Assembly: GCA_029245955.1 (NCBI GenBank)
Contig: JAQWOH010000038.1
Span: 310,001 to 374,000, forward strand
Length of the DNA stretch: 64,000 nucleotides
Direction: 5' to 3'
DNA from: Fuerstiella sp.
GTDB lineage: Bacteria > Planctomycetota > Planctomycetia > Planctomycetales > Planctomycetaceae
Positions 27,077 through 36,291 of this stretch are shown here, piece after piece (position 1 is the first letter of the stretch; each line of letters starts with the position of its first letter). The translations under genes and the position numbers were made by a program. The notes beneath the pieces are model-generated. The model was not told the origin of the DNA, did no database searches, and saw only the letters and a program-made list of their open reading frames with translations.

Positions 27077-27521
27077 CGCATGGCTCCTGATTATCTGGTC
27101 CGGGAAGTTGACCGTGGTTTCCAGTGTTGACACCCATGACATGGAAACGTATTCCGTACGATCAAACATTCGCTGTACAGGATTTTCCAGCAAAATGCGG
27201 CGAAGACAGCCACAAATATCGAAGTTGATTTCATGTAACCTGCCTTTACTGCCGTAGCCACCCAGTTTAAACGGGCAAGGCTGTTTCCATTCGGTCTGGT
27301 GCATTACGGGGTACTGGTCCCCCGCTGGTTCTATCCCGAGTTGTTCCCCGTGGAATCCTGCAGAAATACATTCTCAGCAAGAGTTGCCACCGGAAGGACA
27401 GTGTCGACTGCCGATACCAGAGGGGAGTTGTCCGCAGCGGCTGGATGTTTCAGCGGTCCAACCTGCAGGTTTGTGCAAGAGGTTGGACGGCAGCGGCAAT
27501 GTTCCCCGAAAGAACTCAGGC
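27077..27521. other. Divergent region, EF-hand / sulfotransferase genes
   Basis: About 445 bases between divergent genes. The sulfotransferase frame is open back to 27384, so its 5' end may lie within this stretch. I see no RNA gene, repeat or convincing promoter boxes. Confidence 0.35.
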
Positions 27522-28691
27522 ATGACTCGATCGAAACAGCAGAACCGTCCCGTCAACAGATCACAGGGGGGACTGATGCTCTGGCACGGAATGAACATTT
27601 CCGGTCTGTCCCGTCTGGTGCGTTCTCGCCCTGCAATGCACTGGAGTCGTCTGCATAAGCTGCTGGCGCTTCCGCCAATGGCCCTTTACAATTCCGGCAT
27701 GGGAGCCCTGGAATCCCTTGTTTTTGGTCGAGCTGTTGAAAAGACGGAACTGGTTGACGCGCCACTTATCGTGCTGGGCTTTTGGCGAAGTGGTACAACT
27801 CTGTTACAGAATCTGCTCAGCCACGATCCTCAGTTCGGGCATCTGGGACTGTATCAAGCGTTGTTTCCCTGGCATTTTCTGCTGACAGAATCAGTCGCCA
27901 AGAAACTGACGGCCCCGTTTGTCCCGCGCACCAGGCCAATGGACAACATGGAAGTCTCCTGGAACGCACCGCAGGAGGATGATATCGCGACGGCGATCAT
28001 GAGCCAGGTGTCACCGTACATGTTTCTGTCCAGGCCGCACGACGTTCGGCACTTCTGGAGAGCCCTGGATTTTGAAAACCTGGCCCCCGCGGAACTGCAG
28101 CGTTACGAATCGTGCCTCAAGTTGCTGCTGAAGAAGATGACGTACCAGTCTCGGAAGCGGATCATGTTGAAGTCGCCTTTTCATACTTATCATGTGAAGC
28201 ATCTGGTAAAGATGTTCCCTGATGCCAGGTTCCTTTATATCCATCGGGACCCGTATCACGTGGTTCGTTCGGCCTGTCATCTGCGTCGCCGCATGATTGA
28301 AGAGAATACGTTGGGACGGCCCGCTTTCTGTAACGTGGAAGATGAAATCATTGACACGTATCGATTCGGCCTGGAACGCTACGAACAGGATCGGCATCTG
28401 ATTCCTGCCGGACAACTTCATGAAATCTGCTTTGAAAATCTGGAGGCCGACCCGGTTGCCGAACTTAGCACCGCATATCGCTCGCTGGGACTAAACGGCT
28501 TTGGCGAGCTGGAACAGGCATTGCTTCCGACGTTGTTCTCGTTACGCGCCTATCAGAAGAACTGTTTCGATGACGATCCCGTGCTGCTGCGGCGCGTCTA
28601 CGAAGAATTGCAGCCGGCATACGCACGCTTTGGCTATGCCGCTCCGAACCTCAAGCCGTCGTCGTTAAATGACGAGTCCGGGGTCGCCTGA
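27522..28691 (+). CDS. Sulfotransferase family protein
   Basis: A 389-residue protein predicted to move a sulfuryl group from PAPS to an acceptor. The 5'-phosphosulfate loop is LGFWRSGTTLLQNLLSHDP (residues about 86-104) and the 3'-phosphate site FLYIHRDPYHVVRSA (about 243). A hydrophobic stretch before the loop (LLALPPMALYNSGMGALES) could sit at the membrane. Members with this layout (PF13469 type) sulfate carbohydrates, lipids or small molecules; the acceptor is unknown. In-frame starts exist from 27384; I use the ATG at 27522, without a strong Shine-Dalgarno, so the N terminus is uncertain. It is interesting beside a sulfatase-rich locus but has no clear operon partner. Confidence 0.8.
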   Translation: MTRSKQQNRPVNRSQGGLMLWHGMNISGLSRLVRSRPAMHWSRLHKLLALPPMALYNSGMGALESLVFGRAVEKTELVDAPLIVLGFWRSGTTLLQNLLSHDPQFGHLGLYQALFPWHFLLTESVAKKLTAPFVPRTRPMDNMEVSWNAPQEDDIATAIMSQVSPYMFLSRPHDVRHFWRALDFENLAPAELQRYESCLKLLLKKMTYQSRKRIMLKSPFHTYHVKHLVKMFPDARFLYIHRDPYHVVRSACHLRRRMIEENTLGRPAFCNVEDEIIDTYRFGLERYEQDRHLIPAGQLHEICFENLEADPVAELSTAYRSLGLNGFGELEQALLPTLFSLRAYQKNCFDDDPVLLRRVYEELQPAYARFGYAAPNLKPSSLNDESGVA

Positions 28692-28863
28692 GCGGAATTC
28701 GGGACGCCGAAGAAGACGCTTAGACGGGATCCGGCAGCGGTAGCGGCGAATCGTTCCTCAACGAGTGAATGTTGCGTACCATCAGTGTTCTGTACTGACA
28801 GTGCGAAACGGGGGACAAGGCCTGAGAATTGCACCGGACGGCCATTCCGTATTCAGGCGACCG

Positions 28864-29871
28864 CTACCGCTCTGGCTTGTTGTCGCCCTCTTCCTTCATC
28901 CTTGCGAACACTTCCTGAGCTTCCATCCAACGGTCCGTGAATTCCCGCTGGGACATTGGCTCCACACGAATGCCGGCTTTTTCAAACATCGGGATAATGC
29001 GTTTGGTTTTGTCGTCTCGTTGAAGTTCTTCCAGCGTAATTCTTCCGTCTTTGTTGACGTCGATATACGGGAACGCCTGAGTGCTGGCAAAGTTTGCGTG
29101 TTTTTCTCTGGCTTCTTCTGACAATCGTGACTTGCCGTTCTTTCCTTTCGAGCGACCGACGGAGGACGTAGCAAGGGGACCACCGATGATGGTCACGCGA
29201 TTTCGTTTGTATGACGTGACCGTCGGGCTCCCGTCGACTGACAGGTTGTCGTAGAGCTTGAGTTCTCTTGGTGTCAGTATGCCATCAAGGTCGATGTCGA
29301 TGTCATCAAACTGCTGCAGGTTCTCACGCCGTGCGGCAATCCATTCGTAAAGTCCAACCTGTCCATCGAAGTCTGTATCCAGTTCACTGTACCTGGGAGG
29401 CAGGTCTACGGTCAGGCGTGGTTTGTCCCGTGGCCGAAACGGCGCTGGTGGCTTATACTCAGTTTTGTTTCCTGCAGAGCGTTCCTCCGGATCACGCCGT
29501 TCCGTCGGGCGACCGCTGCCTTCACGACTCCTTTCGAACTGCTTCCGCACACTGTCCGAAAACTTCTCTACCGACAAACCGGGGGTCAGTTTGACTCCCC
29601 TCGCCTCCATCGCTCTGCGAAAACCCTCGGGGATATTATTCAGTTCTTTCTCATCGATGCGTCCGTCGCCGTTTTGATCCAGGCGACTGCCAAAGCCACC
29701 TGACGAGCCTCCGCGACCTTCGCTTTCTCGTCCGCCAAATCGTCCTCGGTCACCGCCATCTCTGCTTCTGTCGCGGCCTGGGGGCTGTGCATTCGCGTCG
29801 GGCAGTCCAACGGCAGGCAGCGTGAGCACGGCCAGAATGAACACAGATCTTATTGGGTTTCTCGCGATCAT
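28864..29871 (-). CDS. Exported protein with four EF-hands
   Basis: A 335-residue protein: signal peptide (RSVFILAVLTLPAVGLPDA, cleavage after ANA), a Gly/Arg/Asp-rich linker, then four calcium loops in order: DQNGDGRIDEKE, DTDFDGQVGLYE, DIDLDGILTPRE and DVNKDGRITLEE. All four have the acidic positions expected for calcium binding. Between the third and fourth lies a basic segment (SVGRSKGKNGKSRLSEEARE). Start chosen at the signal peptide, 51 codons into the open frame; no Shine-Dalgarno is seen. Role unknown; the protein is probably periplasmic and calcium-dependent. Confidence 0.75.
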   Translation of the reverse strand: MIARNPIRSVFILAVLTLPAVGLPDANAQPPGRDRSRDGGDRGRFGGRESEGRGGSSGGFGSRLDQNGDGRIDEKELNNIPEGFRRAMEARGVKLTPGLSVEKFSDSVRKQFERSREGSGRPTERRDPEERSAGNKTEYKPPAPFRPRDKPRLTVDLPPRYSELDTDFDGQVGLYEWIAARRENLQQFDDIDIDLDGILTPRELKLYDNLSVDGSPTVTSYKRNRVTIIGGPLATSSVGRSKGKNGKSRLSEEAREKHANFASTQAFPYIDVNKDGRITLEELQRDDKTKRIIPMFEKAGIRVEPMSQREFTDRWMEAQEVFARMKEEGDNKPER

Positions 29872-30140
29872 AATCGTTGCAGGGTGCAGGCGGGACGCTT
29901 GAGAGCAGAAGATATGTCTGATGAAACCACGATTTGTTGCTGACAGCTGTGTGGGCGACTGAATGTGTAGAGGCTGTTGCTCAAAATCAACATAAAACCG
30001 CAAGACAACGTCCTGTCGCGACAATTGCGCACAAACGTGCCTGTTGTATGCTTCAGGCGGCAGAACCGGGGCCGTCCGGGAGCGAGTAAGCGATCCCGGA
30101 AGTCGGCGACGTGTTCTCCGTTGATACAGTCCGTCTGGTC

Positions 30141-30180
30141 AAAAAAAGGGTGGCGGGCCTTATCGGCTCGTCACCCTTTT
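30141..30180 (-). terminator. Intrinsic terminator after the RRM gene
   Basis: On the minus strand a GC-rich stem (AAAAGGGTG pairs with CACCCTTTT, with more pairs toward a short loop) is followed by a run of seven T residues. It lies about 70 bases beyond the RRM stop codon. Its A-rich other side means it could also act in the plus direction. Confidence 0.75.
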
Positions 30181-30247
30181 GTCTTCTCTTGTATCCTCAG
30201 TGCCGGAACACATTCTGTTCGTATGTGTATCGGGCAGAGGTCGATTC

Positions 30248-30583
30248 TTAGTAGCGGCCACCGCCGCCACCGCCGTAACCGCCGCCGCCACCGCCACCGC
30301 CACCGTAGCCACCTCGGCCACCGCCGCCGCCGCCACGATCTTCGCGTGGACGGGCTTCGTTCACAACGATCTGTCGACCGTCGAGATCAGCACCGTTCAG
30401 GGCTTCGATGGCTTCGTCACCACCCGTTTCCATTTCCACAAAGCCAAATCCCTTAGATCGTCCGGTTTCCCGGTCGCTGATCACTTTGGCCGAAGTTACG
30501 ACACCGAATTCCGCAAACGCCTGTTCCAGACCTTCGGACGTGGTACCCCATGCAAGGCTACCACAAAAAATGTTCTTACTCAT
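30248..30583 (-). CDS. Glycine-rich RRM RNA-binding protein
   Basis: A 111-residue protein with one RNA recognition motif (residues 1-78) and a Gly/Tyr tail. RNP2 is NIFCGSLAW and RNP1 is SKGFGFVEM, with the aromatic residues that stack on RNA bases; Cys5 is a mild change from the usual Tyr/Val. The tail GGGGRGGYGGGG resembles the tails of bacterial cold-inducible RRM proteins and plant GRPs. It probably acts as an RNA chaperone. AAGGG eight bases before the ATG gives a good start. A 6-bp hairpin at 30625-30640 lies in the presumed 5' untranslated region, and a terminator follows, so it is likely a single-gene transcript. Confidence 0.9.
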   Translation of the reverse strand: MSKNIFCGSLAWGTTSEGLEQAFAEFGVVTSAKVISDRETGRSKGFGFVEMETGGDEAIEALNGADLDGRQIVVNEARPREDRGGGGGGRGGYGGGGGGGGGYGGGGGGRY

Positions 30584-30967
30584 TCACAAAACCCTTGAGC
30601 TTTTCAGCTGCCAAAACATATGTTGCTGCCACACGGCAGCCTTCAAAACGCTGAATTTGAAAACTCGAATTCCATCCGAATTTGCATCAAAAGATGTATG
30701 CTGCAGGAGGACTCATGAGCGGACCGGACTGTCTTCGGGAATGCTTTGACCTGCACCAAATGGTTCGAACGACACAGGATAGAGCCTGTATCAAACTCAG
30801 ACACTGGTGACGCTACCCACACAAGGGCGTAATAGCAATGCATTCTGACCATCTGAACGTGAAACGCGGCCATAATCTCGTTTGGGGATGCCATCGTCGT
30901 ATGAGCGAGAAGCCGGAGTGGCTCCACACAGACACGCCGGTGGACCCTGACCGGGTTTCGATCCTGC
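30584..30967. other. Leader and promoter region of the RRM gene
   Basis: About 385 bases between two minus-strand genes. A small hairpin (GCTGCC ACAC GGCAGC, 30625-30640) lies 40 bases upstream of the RRM start and may be part of a structured leader, as in other cold-responsive RNA-chaperone genes; that is inference. A 94-codon minus-strand frame here shows no protein-like features. Confidence 0.4.
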
Positions 30968-31966
30968 TTACGTTGGCCGACTGACCCCTGCTTTTCGGAA
31001 TTCTCTTTGCAGATGCTGATAGCACGTCTGGGCAGCCCTTACGGCGTCGTAGCCCACTCTGTTCCAGACCATGCCGCTGACTTCGCAGCTGATGTCGCCG
31101 CGATAACCACCGTTGAATAACAGTTTCAGCAACTTTGCGTATGGAATGGTTCCGGCCTGTCCAGGCAGCTGAAACACAATTCGATTACCTTCCCGAACCG
31201 CGTCCTTTACGGCGACGTGCCCCAAGTAGGGCAATGCGATATTCACTGTGTCTTCCAGCGACATTTCTCGATAAGCATAGTGGCTGTAATCGTAGACGAT
31301 TCGAAGGTGCCTGGACGGTCCGAGCTGTTTGATCAGCCAGACGGCCTCTTCAGGTCGCGACATGACACCACCTCGGTGCGGTTTAATGGCCAGTACTTTT
31401 TCGTGTTCAGCTGCCAGTTCAAGCCAATCGCCCACTCGATCACGCAGCAGCTCTCGTTTCTGGTCCCATCGCCCGCCACCAAGCACTGTCTGAACCAGTG
31501 GTGCCTGCGGTGGGCAAAGGTCCGCCGCCAGTTCAAAAACTCCGGCAAGACGAGCAAGATGCCGGGCATGTTCTGCATCGTTTTCACTCGGTGTGACGTG
31601 CTCCATTAACGATGTGAGACGCAATCCCGAATCTGCCAGCTGAGAACGCACGGTCTGACGCCGTTCCGGTGGCATGTTGGCCGGGGCGGCATCCCAGTCG
31701 GGCCAGACTGTGATTTCCACAGAATCGAAGCCGATGCGAGCGACATGATTGACGGCGGCTTCCGTCGTGAGCGTCTTCATTCCGTAGGTGCTGAAGCCGA
31801 GCAGCAGGTGGTCGCCTTCTGTACTGACTGACGACTGGTTACCACGGGCTGTTGTTCGTGTCAGGCAACTCAGACCGAATAGTCCCGTCAGCCCGGCGTG
31901 TACGACATTGCGACGGGTCCGCAATTCGCCCGTGACGGACGAATGATCGGCGTGTCGAGTGTTCAT
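30968..31966 (-). CDS. Sugar phosphate isomerase/epimerase-like TIM-barrel protein
   Basis: A 332-residue protein of the xylose-isomerase-like AP endonuclease 2 fold. A twin-arginine-like leader (TRRNVVHAGLTGLFGLSC) is followed by the barrel: LGFSTYGMKTLTTEAAVNHV, FDSVEITVWPDW, LAIKPHRGGVMSRPEEAVWL, RIVYDYSHYAYR, YLGHVAVKDA and GDISCEVSGMVWN, the last giving the usual metal-binding Glu. Such proteins often interconvert sugars or cut lyase-type products; the substrate is unknown. The ATG at 31966 has GGAG nine bases upstream. It ends about 385 bases before the RRM gene and begins 43 bases after the damaged antiporter gene. Confidence 0.78.
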   Translation of the reverse strand: MNTRHADHSSVTGELRTRRNVVHAGLTGLFGLSCLTRTTARGNQSSVSTEGDHLLLGFSTYGMKTLTTEAAVNHVARIGFDSVEITVWPDWDAAPANMPPERRQTVRSQLADSGLRLTSLMEHVTPSENDAEHARHLARLAGVFELAADLCPPQAPLVQTVLGGGRWDQKRELLRDRVGDWLELAAEHEKVLAIKPHRGGVMSRPEEAVWLIKQLGPSRHLRIVYDYSHYAYREMSLEDTVNIALPYLGHVAVKDAVREGNRIVFQLPGQAGTIPYAKLLKLLFNGGYRGDISCEVSGMVWNRVGYDAVRAAQTCYQHLQREFRKAGVSRPT

Positions 31967-32008
31967 GGTGATGTGCTCCACGTGATTGCGACTTCACTGC
32001 AGTTCCGG

Positions 32009-32894
32009 CTATTCCGCGTCTTCCAGGTAATAGTTCCAATCTTCGAACTGTTGATCCAGGTGCAGCAGTTCGTCGGCATGGGCCGGCGAATCGATGTGGT
32101 ATAGCTGTTGTTGAATAGAGCGGTCTCGGCCGATGGAAGCGGCCAGAGCCTGCAGGACTTCAAGGTGCCGTTCGGGCATTGACGTTGGCGTAATGATCAG
32201 GACCATGTAGTGTACGGCACGGTGAACCGGTGTTACCAGCGAAAGTCCTTCCCTGGTGATTCCCATCGCACCGATGATGATTTTGCCAACGTTCAGTCGA
32301 GCGTGCGGGAGCGCGAGGCCCTCACCCACGCATGTTGAGGCCGGCCGTTCTCCTTCCATCACGGCGTCGAACAGTATGTCCTCATCGATCGACAGGTTAT
32401 GAACCTTGACCGTCAGTTCAGCCAACTGCCGAATGGCAGTCTGTTTGTCCGGCCCCCGCAATTCTGTCGTGATGTTATGTTCACTCAGAAAATCCGGAAT
32501 TCGAGCGCGGTCGCGACCAAAGTCATCGGGACGATTCAGCCCTATCTGAGTCAGGATGGGACCGCTTGATTCGTTGATCAGCATCATTGCCAGCACGACG
32601 GCCAGGAACAGATCTCGCATCTGTTTGTCAAAGACGGTGTCTTCGGTTACCAGCAGCAGAGCTGTCGATGACGCGATGTCTGTAAACAGCATCAGTCCGC
32701 TGTACACGATCAGTGGCGGCAGGGTTGATTCCAGCAGCAACAGCCACATCAGCCGCCGTCGGGCGACTTTCAGCCGACGATAGTTCAGGTGGGTGCCAAC
32801 AGCCACGGCCATCAGTCACAGTGCGAAGTCGAGCAGTGGTTCCAGCGACAAGAATGACCGCAAGGACCAGTAACACGTTGGCGTCGGCTAGCAT
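32009..32894 (-). pseudogene. Internally deleted Kef-type antiporter / PTS EIIA-domain gene
   Basis: The start is intact: ATG at 32894 with GAGGA four bases upstream gives MLADANVLLVLAVILVAG, a typical first helix of a cation/proton antiporter. The frame then loses similarity. From 32812, in another frame directly after a TGA, antiporter sequence resumes (AVAVGTHLNYRRLKVARRR, then TPLI-like helix), and again jumps at LLLVTEDTVFDKQMRDLF to a last membrane helix and a complete EIIA-like domain with active-site His in EGLALPHARLNVGKIIIGAM. About 250-300 residues of membrane domain are missing. The 267-residue tail could still be made, but transport is not possible. Missing parts are inferred from family length. 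Confidence 0.65.
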
Positions 32895-33187
32895 AAATTC
32901 CTCAGGATGAAACCAAATTGCAAGCGTATTCTCCTCGGATTACGTACCTTCGACAAGTACACAGTGCGCAGCTGCGCTGGCGGCACGTCGTCGCGTGATG
33001 GAATACGCCTTTCTGATTTCACTCCACGTTGAGGCCCGGCACAATCCTGGACTCCTGCAGGTTCTCGTCGCAATTTTCGGAGAACAGCTGATCACTGACG
33101 GACCATCGAGTACCATTCAGTTTGATCCGGCCCCGGACAGCCGCGTGCAAAGTTCCGGGGAATATTTTCTGTGGCTATTCGGCGACA
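32895..33187. other. Divergent promoter region
   Basis: About 290 bases between the damaged antiporter gene and the planctomycete cytochrome gene. No gene is assigned; the downstream frame stays open to 33122. No clear promoter boxes are seen. Confidence 0.35.
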
Positions 33188-36100
33188 ATGATGATGAGGC
33201 GAATTCAGATTTGTGGCGTACTTTGTCTGCTGCCCGCGATGACTGGCGTGGTGTCGGCACAGGACGTTGGTGACGTTTCTTCTAATCTTCGGTTCAACCA
33301 GGATATCCGTCCGATTCTCGCGGACAAATGCTTTCAGTGCCACGGTCCGGATGCAGCAGCTCGCCAGGCAGAGTTGCGGCTGGACGACCGGAAGGATGCG
33401 ACCGCGGACCGAGACGGAAATGCTGCGATCGTAGCGGGCCAGGCGAGTCTGTCGGGCGTGATGGCGCGGATTCTTACGCATGATCCCGACACGAAGATGC
33501 CGCCGGCGGCAACCGGAAAGAGCCTGAGCGAACGCGAAATTGCATTGTTGCAGGCGTGGATCGACCAAGGCGCGGCGTATCAGGAACACTGGTCTTTTCT
33601 TCCGATCACAGACGTCGTGCCGCCCGTGCTGAAGCCGCAGTGGAACCGTTATGTGCGGAATCCGATTGATCAGTTCATTTTCGAAAGACTACAGGTTGCA
33701 AATCTGAGCCCGTCGGTGGCTGCCGATGCCCACACACTGCTCAGACGGATGTCTCTGGATCTGGTCGGATTTCTGCCAGCCCCGGAAGTTGTCGACTCGT
33801 TCACCACGCAGTATGAAATGCATGCTGAAAACGCCGTTGAGAGATTTGCTCAGGATTTACTCAACAGTCCGCATCACGGTGAGCGTTGGGGGCGGTATTG
33901 GCTGGATCAGGCGCGATATGCAGATTCACATGGTTATACCATTGATGGTGACCGTGTGATGTGGCCGTATCGCGACTGGGTCATTCGCGCGATCAACGAC
34001 GACATGCCGTTCGATCGTTTTACCATCGAACAACTGGCGGGAGACCTGTTGCGCGACCCGTCCAAGCTGCAGCTCGTTGCGACTGGATTTCATCGTAATA
34101 CACTGATCAATCAGGAAGGCGGTACGGATAACGAACAGTTCCGCAATGAAGAGGTCGTCGACCGCGTGAACACGACCGGTGCAGTTTGGCTCGGGTTGAC
34201 TCTGGGGTGTGCTCAGTGCCACAGCCATAAGTTTGACCCCATCAGCCAGAAAGAGTTTTATCAGCTGTTCGCCTTTTTTAATCATACGGTCGACGTGAAC
34301 AATGTCGGGCCGACCGTTGAGGTTCGTGAGGGTGAACTGCTGCAGGACGGCAGAGATGCTGATTTGCAGGCGAAGCTCGCAGCCGCCTTGTCTGCGGTTG
34401 CTGATCTGGAGATGGCGAAATCGCAGCGTCAGGCGGAGTGGGAAAGAACGATTCATGGCGCCGGAAAGAACCAGCCGGCCACGGTATGGAAGACTCTGGT
34501 GCCCTGCCGGCTGCGGGCGGCCGGCAGCGCTGAACTGCGAACGCTGGAAGATCAGTCGATCCTTGCTGGTCAGGGGGCGCCAATGGAGACGTACACCGTT
34601 ACGTTCACTCCGACAGACATCCCGGTCGCCGCTCTTCGGCTGCGCGTTCTTCCGCATGAAAGTCTGCCGAAGAACGGCCCGGGACGTGCATCGAACGGCA
34701 ACTTTGTGCTGTCGCGACTGGAAGTCCTGTCCGGTGGCAAGGCGGTGCCAATCAGCTATGTTCAATCTGACCACGCCCAGCCCGGTCATCCCGTAACCAA
34801 TATTATCAACGGCAGCCCGAAAAACGGTTGGGCCATCAATATCGGAAAAGGATCCCGGGCAGGGGTGAAGATGAACGCGTCGCACGAGGCACATCTCGTG
34901 TTCCCGGAGCCTTTGGCTTCCAACACTGAACCGCTGACGATCGTCCTGCGACACGAAGTCAATGCAAATTACAACGTTGGTCATTTTGCGGTGGACGTAT
35001 CCAGCACGGTGCCGGCATCAGTGCTGCATGAAGAGTTACTGGCGGCGTTGAGTGTTCCTGCCGAGAATCAGACTGCTGAGCACAAGAAATTGATCGCCGC
35101 GGAATTCGCCGCTGTCGATGTGCAACAGCAGCTCGCGGAATCCCGTGTCATTGAACTCCGCAAAAAGCTGGGCCTTGGTGTGTCCGTCAAATCAATGATA
35201 ATGCGGGAACTGGACAAGCCTCGTGAGACATACATTCATATTCGAGGTGACTTTCTGCGACAGGACAAGGAAACAGGACTTTTACAGCCCGATGTTCCAG
35301 CAGTTCTGCCCTCATTGTCCGGCAATTCACGCAGTCGCCTTGATCTGGCCCGCTGGATCGTCAGCAAAGAGAATCCACTGACGGCACGCGTTACGGTCAA
35401 CCGTGTCTGGATGCGTTACTTCGGTCGAGGACTGGTCGAGACCGAAAATGATTTCGGAACGCAGGGTTCTCATCCCACTCATCCTGAGCTGCTGGACTGG
35501 CTGGCAAATGAATTCATGGCATCCGGCTGGTCTATGAAGCACCTGCACAAACTGATCGTTACGTCCGCTACGTATCGACAGGCTTCAATCCGGCGTCCCG
35601 AGCTGGACGCCGCGGATCCTCGAAACCTGTTGCTGGGTCGACAGAATCGTTTACGAGTTGACGCGGAGATCATTCGCGACATTGGCCTTTCTGCCAGCGG
35701 GCTCTTGAGCCCGAAGATCGGCGGGCCAAGCGTCAGGCCGCCGCAGCCGGAAGGCGTCTACGCATTTACGCAGACAAAGAAATCATGGACAACTGATGCG
35801 GGTGACAACCGATTCCGCCGAGCGCTGTACATTCATTTTTATCGCAGCGCTCCTTATCCGATGCTGACAACATTCGACGCGCCTGACTTTCAGTCGGTCT
35901 GCACTGGTCGTCCGCGTTCCAATACACCATTGCAATCCCTGACCATGGCTAATGATAAAGCTTTTTTTGAGATGGCTCAGGGTCTGTCTGCACGGCTGCT
36001 GCACGTCGTGGGGGGGACAGGTCGGGCCGACAGCGAGAACCGCATTCGGGAGGCATTTCGGATTTGCTATTCCCGAGTTCCGACAGCTGTGGAAAGCGAA

Positions 36101-36274
36101 CTGGTCCTGGAATTTCAGCAGCATCAGGTATCCCGGTTCAGAACAGACCCGCAGTCCGCGATGGACGTGGCTCCCCGGGACTATCCGGACTCGTACTCCG
36201 TCGATGTGGCGGCGTCATGGACGGCTGTTGCCCGTGCGCTAATGAATGCTGACGAATTTGTAACACGGGAATAG
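33188..36274 (+). CDS. Planctomycete cytochrome C / DUF1549 / DUF1553 protein
   Basis: A protein of 1028 residues, exported by a signal peptide (MRRIQICGVLCLLPAMTGVV, cleavage after SAQ). The order is: PSCyt1 haem domain with CFQCHGPDAAARQAELRLDD (Cys48, Cys51, His52), DUF1549 (RRMSLDLVGFLPAPEVVDSF, GERWGRYWLDQARYADSHGY), an inserted beta-rich segment about residues 390-610, then DUF1553 (LARWIVSKENPLTARVTVNR, RRALYIHFYRS). The CxxCH predicts one covalently bound haem c. The pair with a downstream DUF1501 gene is a conserved unit in the phylum, with no proven function; a role in polymer oxidation has been proposed. Three ATGs in a row (33188-33196) leave the exact start open. Confidence 0.88.
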   Translation: MMMRRIQICGVLCLLPAMTGVVSAQDVGDVSSNLRFNQDIRPILADKCFQCHGPDAAARQAELRLDDRKDATADRDGNAAIVAGQASLSGVMARILTHDPDTKMPPAATGKSLSEREIALLQAWIDQGAAYQEHWSFLPITDVVPPVLKPQWNRYVRNPIDQFIFERLQVANLSPSVAADAHTLLRRMSLDLVGFLPAPEVVDSFTTQYEMHAENAVERFAQDLLNSPHHGERWGRYWLDQARYADSHGYTIDGDRVMWPYRDWVIRAINDDMPFDRFTIEQLAGDLLRDPSKLQLVATGFHRNTLINQEGGTDNEQFRNEEVVDRVNTTGAVWLGLTLGCAQCHSHKFDPISQKEFYQLFAFFNHTVDVNNVGPTVEVREGELLQDGRDADLQAKLAAALSAVADLEMAKSQRQAEWERTIHGAGKNQPATVWKTLVPCRLRAAGSAELRTLEDQSILAGQGAPMETYTVTFTPTDIPVAALRLRVLPHESLPKNGPGRASNGNFVLSRLEVLSGGKAVPISYVQSDHAQPGHPVTNIINGSPKNGWAINIGKGSRAGVKMNASHEAHLVFPEPLASNTEPLTIVLRHEVNANYNVGHFAVDVSSTVPASVLHEELLAALSVPAENQTAEHKKLIAAEFAAVDVQQQLAESRVIELRKKLGLGVSVKSMIMRELDKPRETYIHIRGDFLRQDKETGLLQPDVPAVLPSLSGNSRSRLDLARWIVSKENPLTARVTVNRVWMRYFGRGLVETENDFGTQGSHPTHPELLDWLANEFMASGWSMKHLHKLIVTSATYRQASIRRPELDAADPRNLLLGRQNRLRVDAEIIRDIGLSASGLLSPKIGGPSVRPPQPEGVYAFTQTKKSWTTDAGDNRFRRALYIHFYRSAPYPMLTTFDAPDFQSVCTGRPRSNTPLQSLTMANDKAFFEMAQGLSARLLHVVGGTGRADSENRIREAFRICYSRVPTAVESELVLEFQQHQVSRFRTDPQSAMDVAPRDYPDSYSVDVAASWTAVARALMNADEFVTRE

Positions 36275-36291
36275 CATCCGGAAGTCACTTC

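Noticed and set aside
29686-29790. Gly/Arg-rich segment that could be mistaken for a separate gene or repeat array
   Set aside because: It is the disordered linker of the EF-hand protein at 28864-29871; its codon-level repetition is explained by GGR/DRG residues.
30250-30350. GCC-rich near-repeats that look like a microsatellite or CRISPR-like array
   Set aside because: They encode the Gly/Tyr tail of the RRM protein; there are no spacers and no regular repeat unit.
33926-34984. Minus-strand frame of about 350 codons
   Set aside because: Lies inside the DUF1549/1553 coding region on the other strand and has no recognisable domain.
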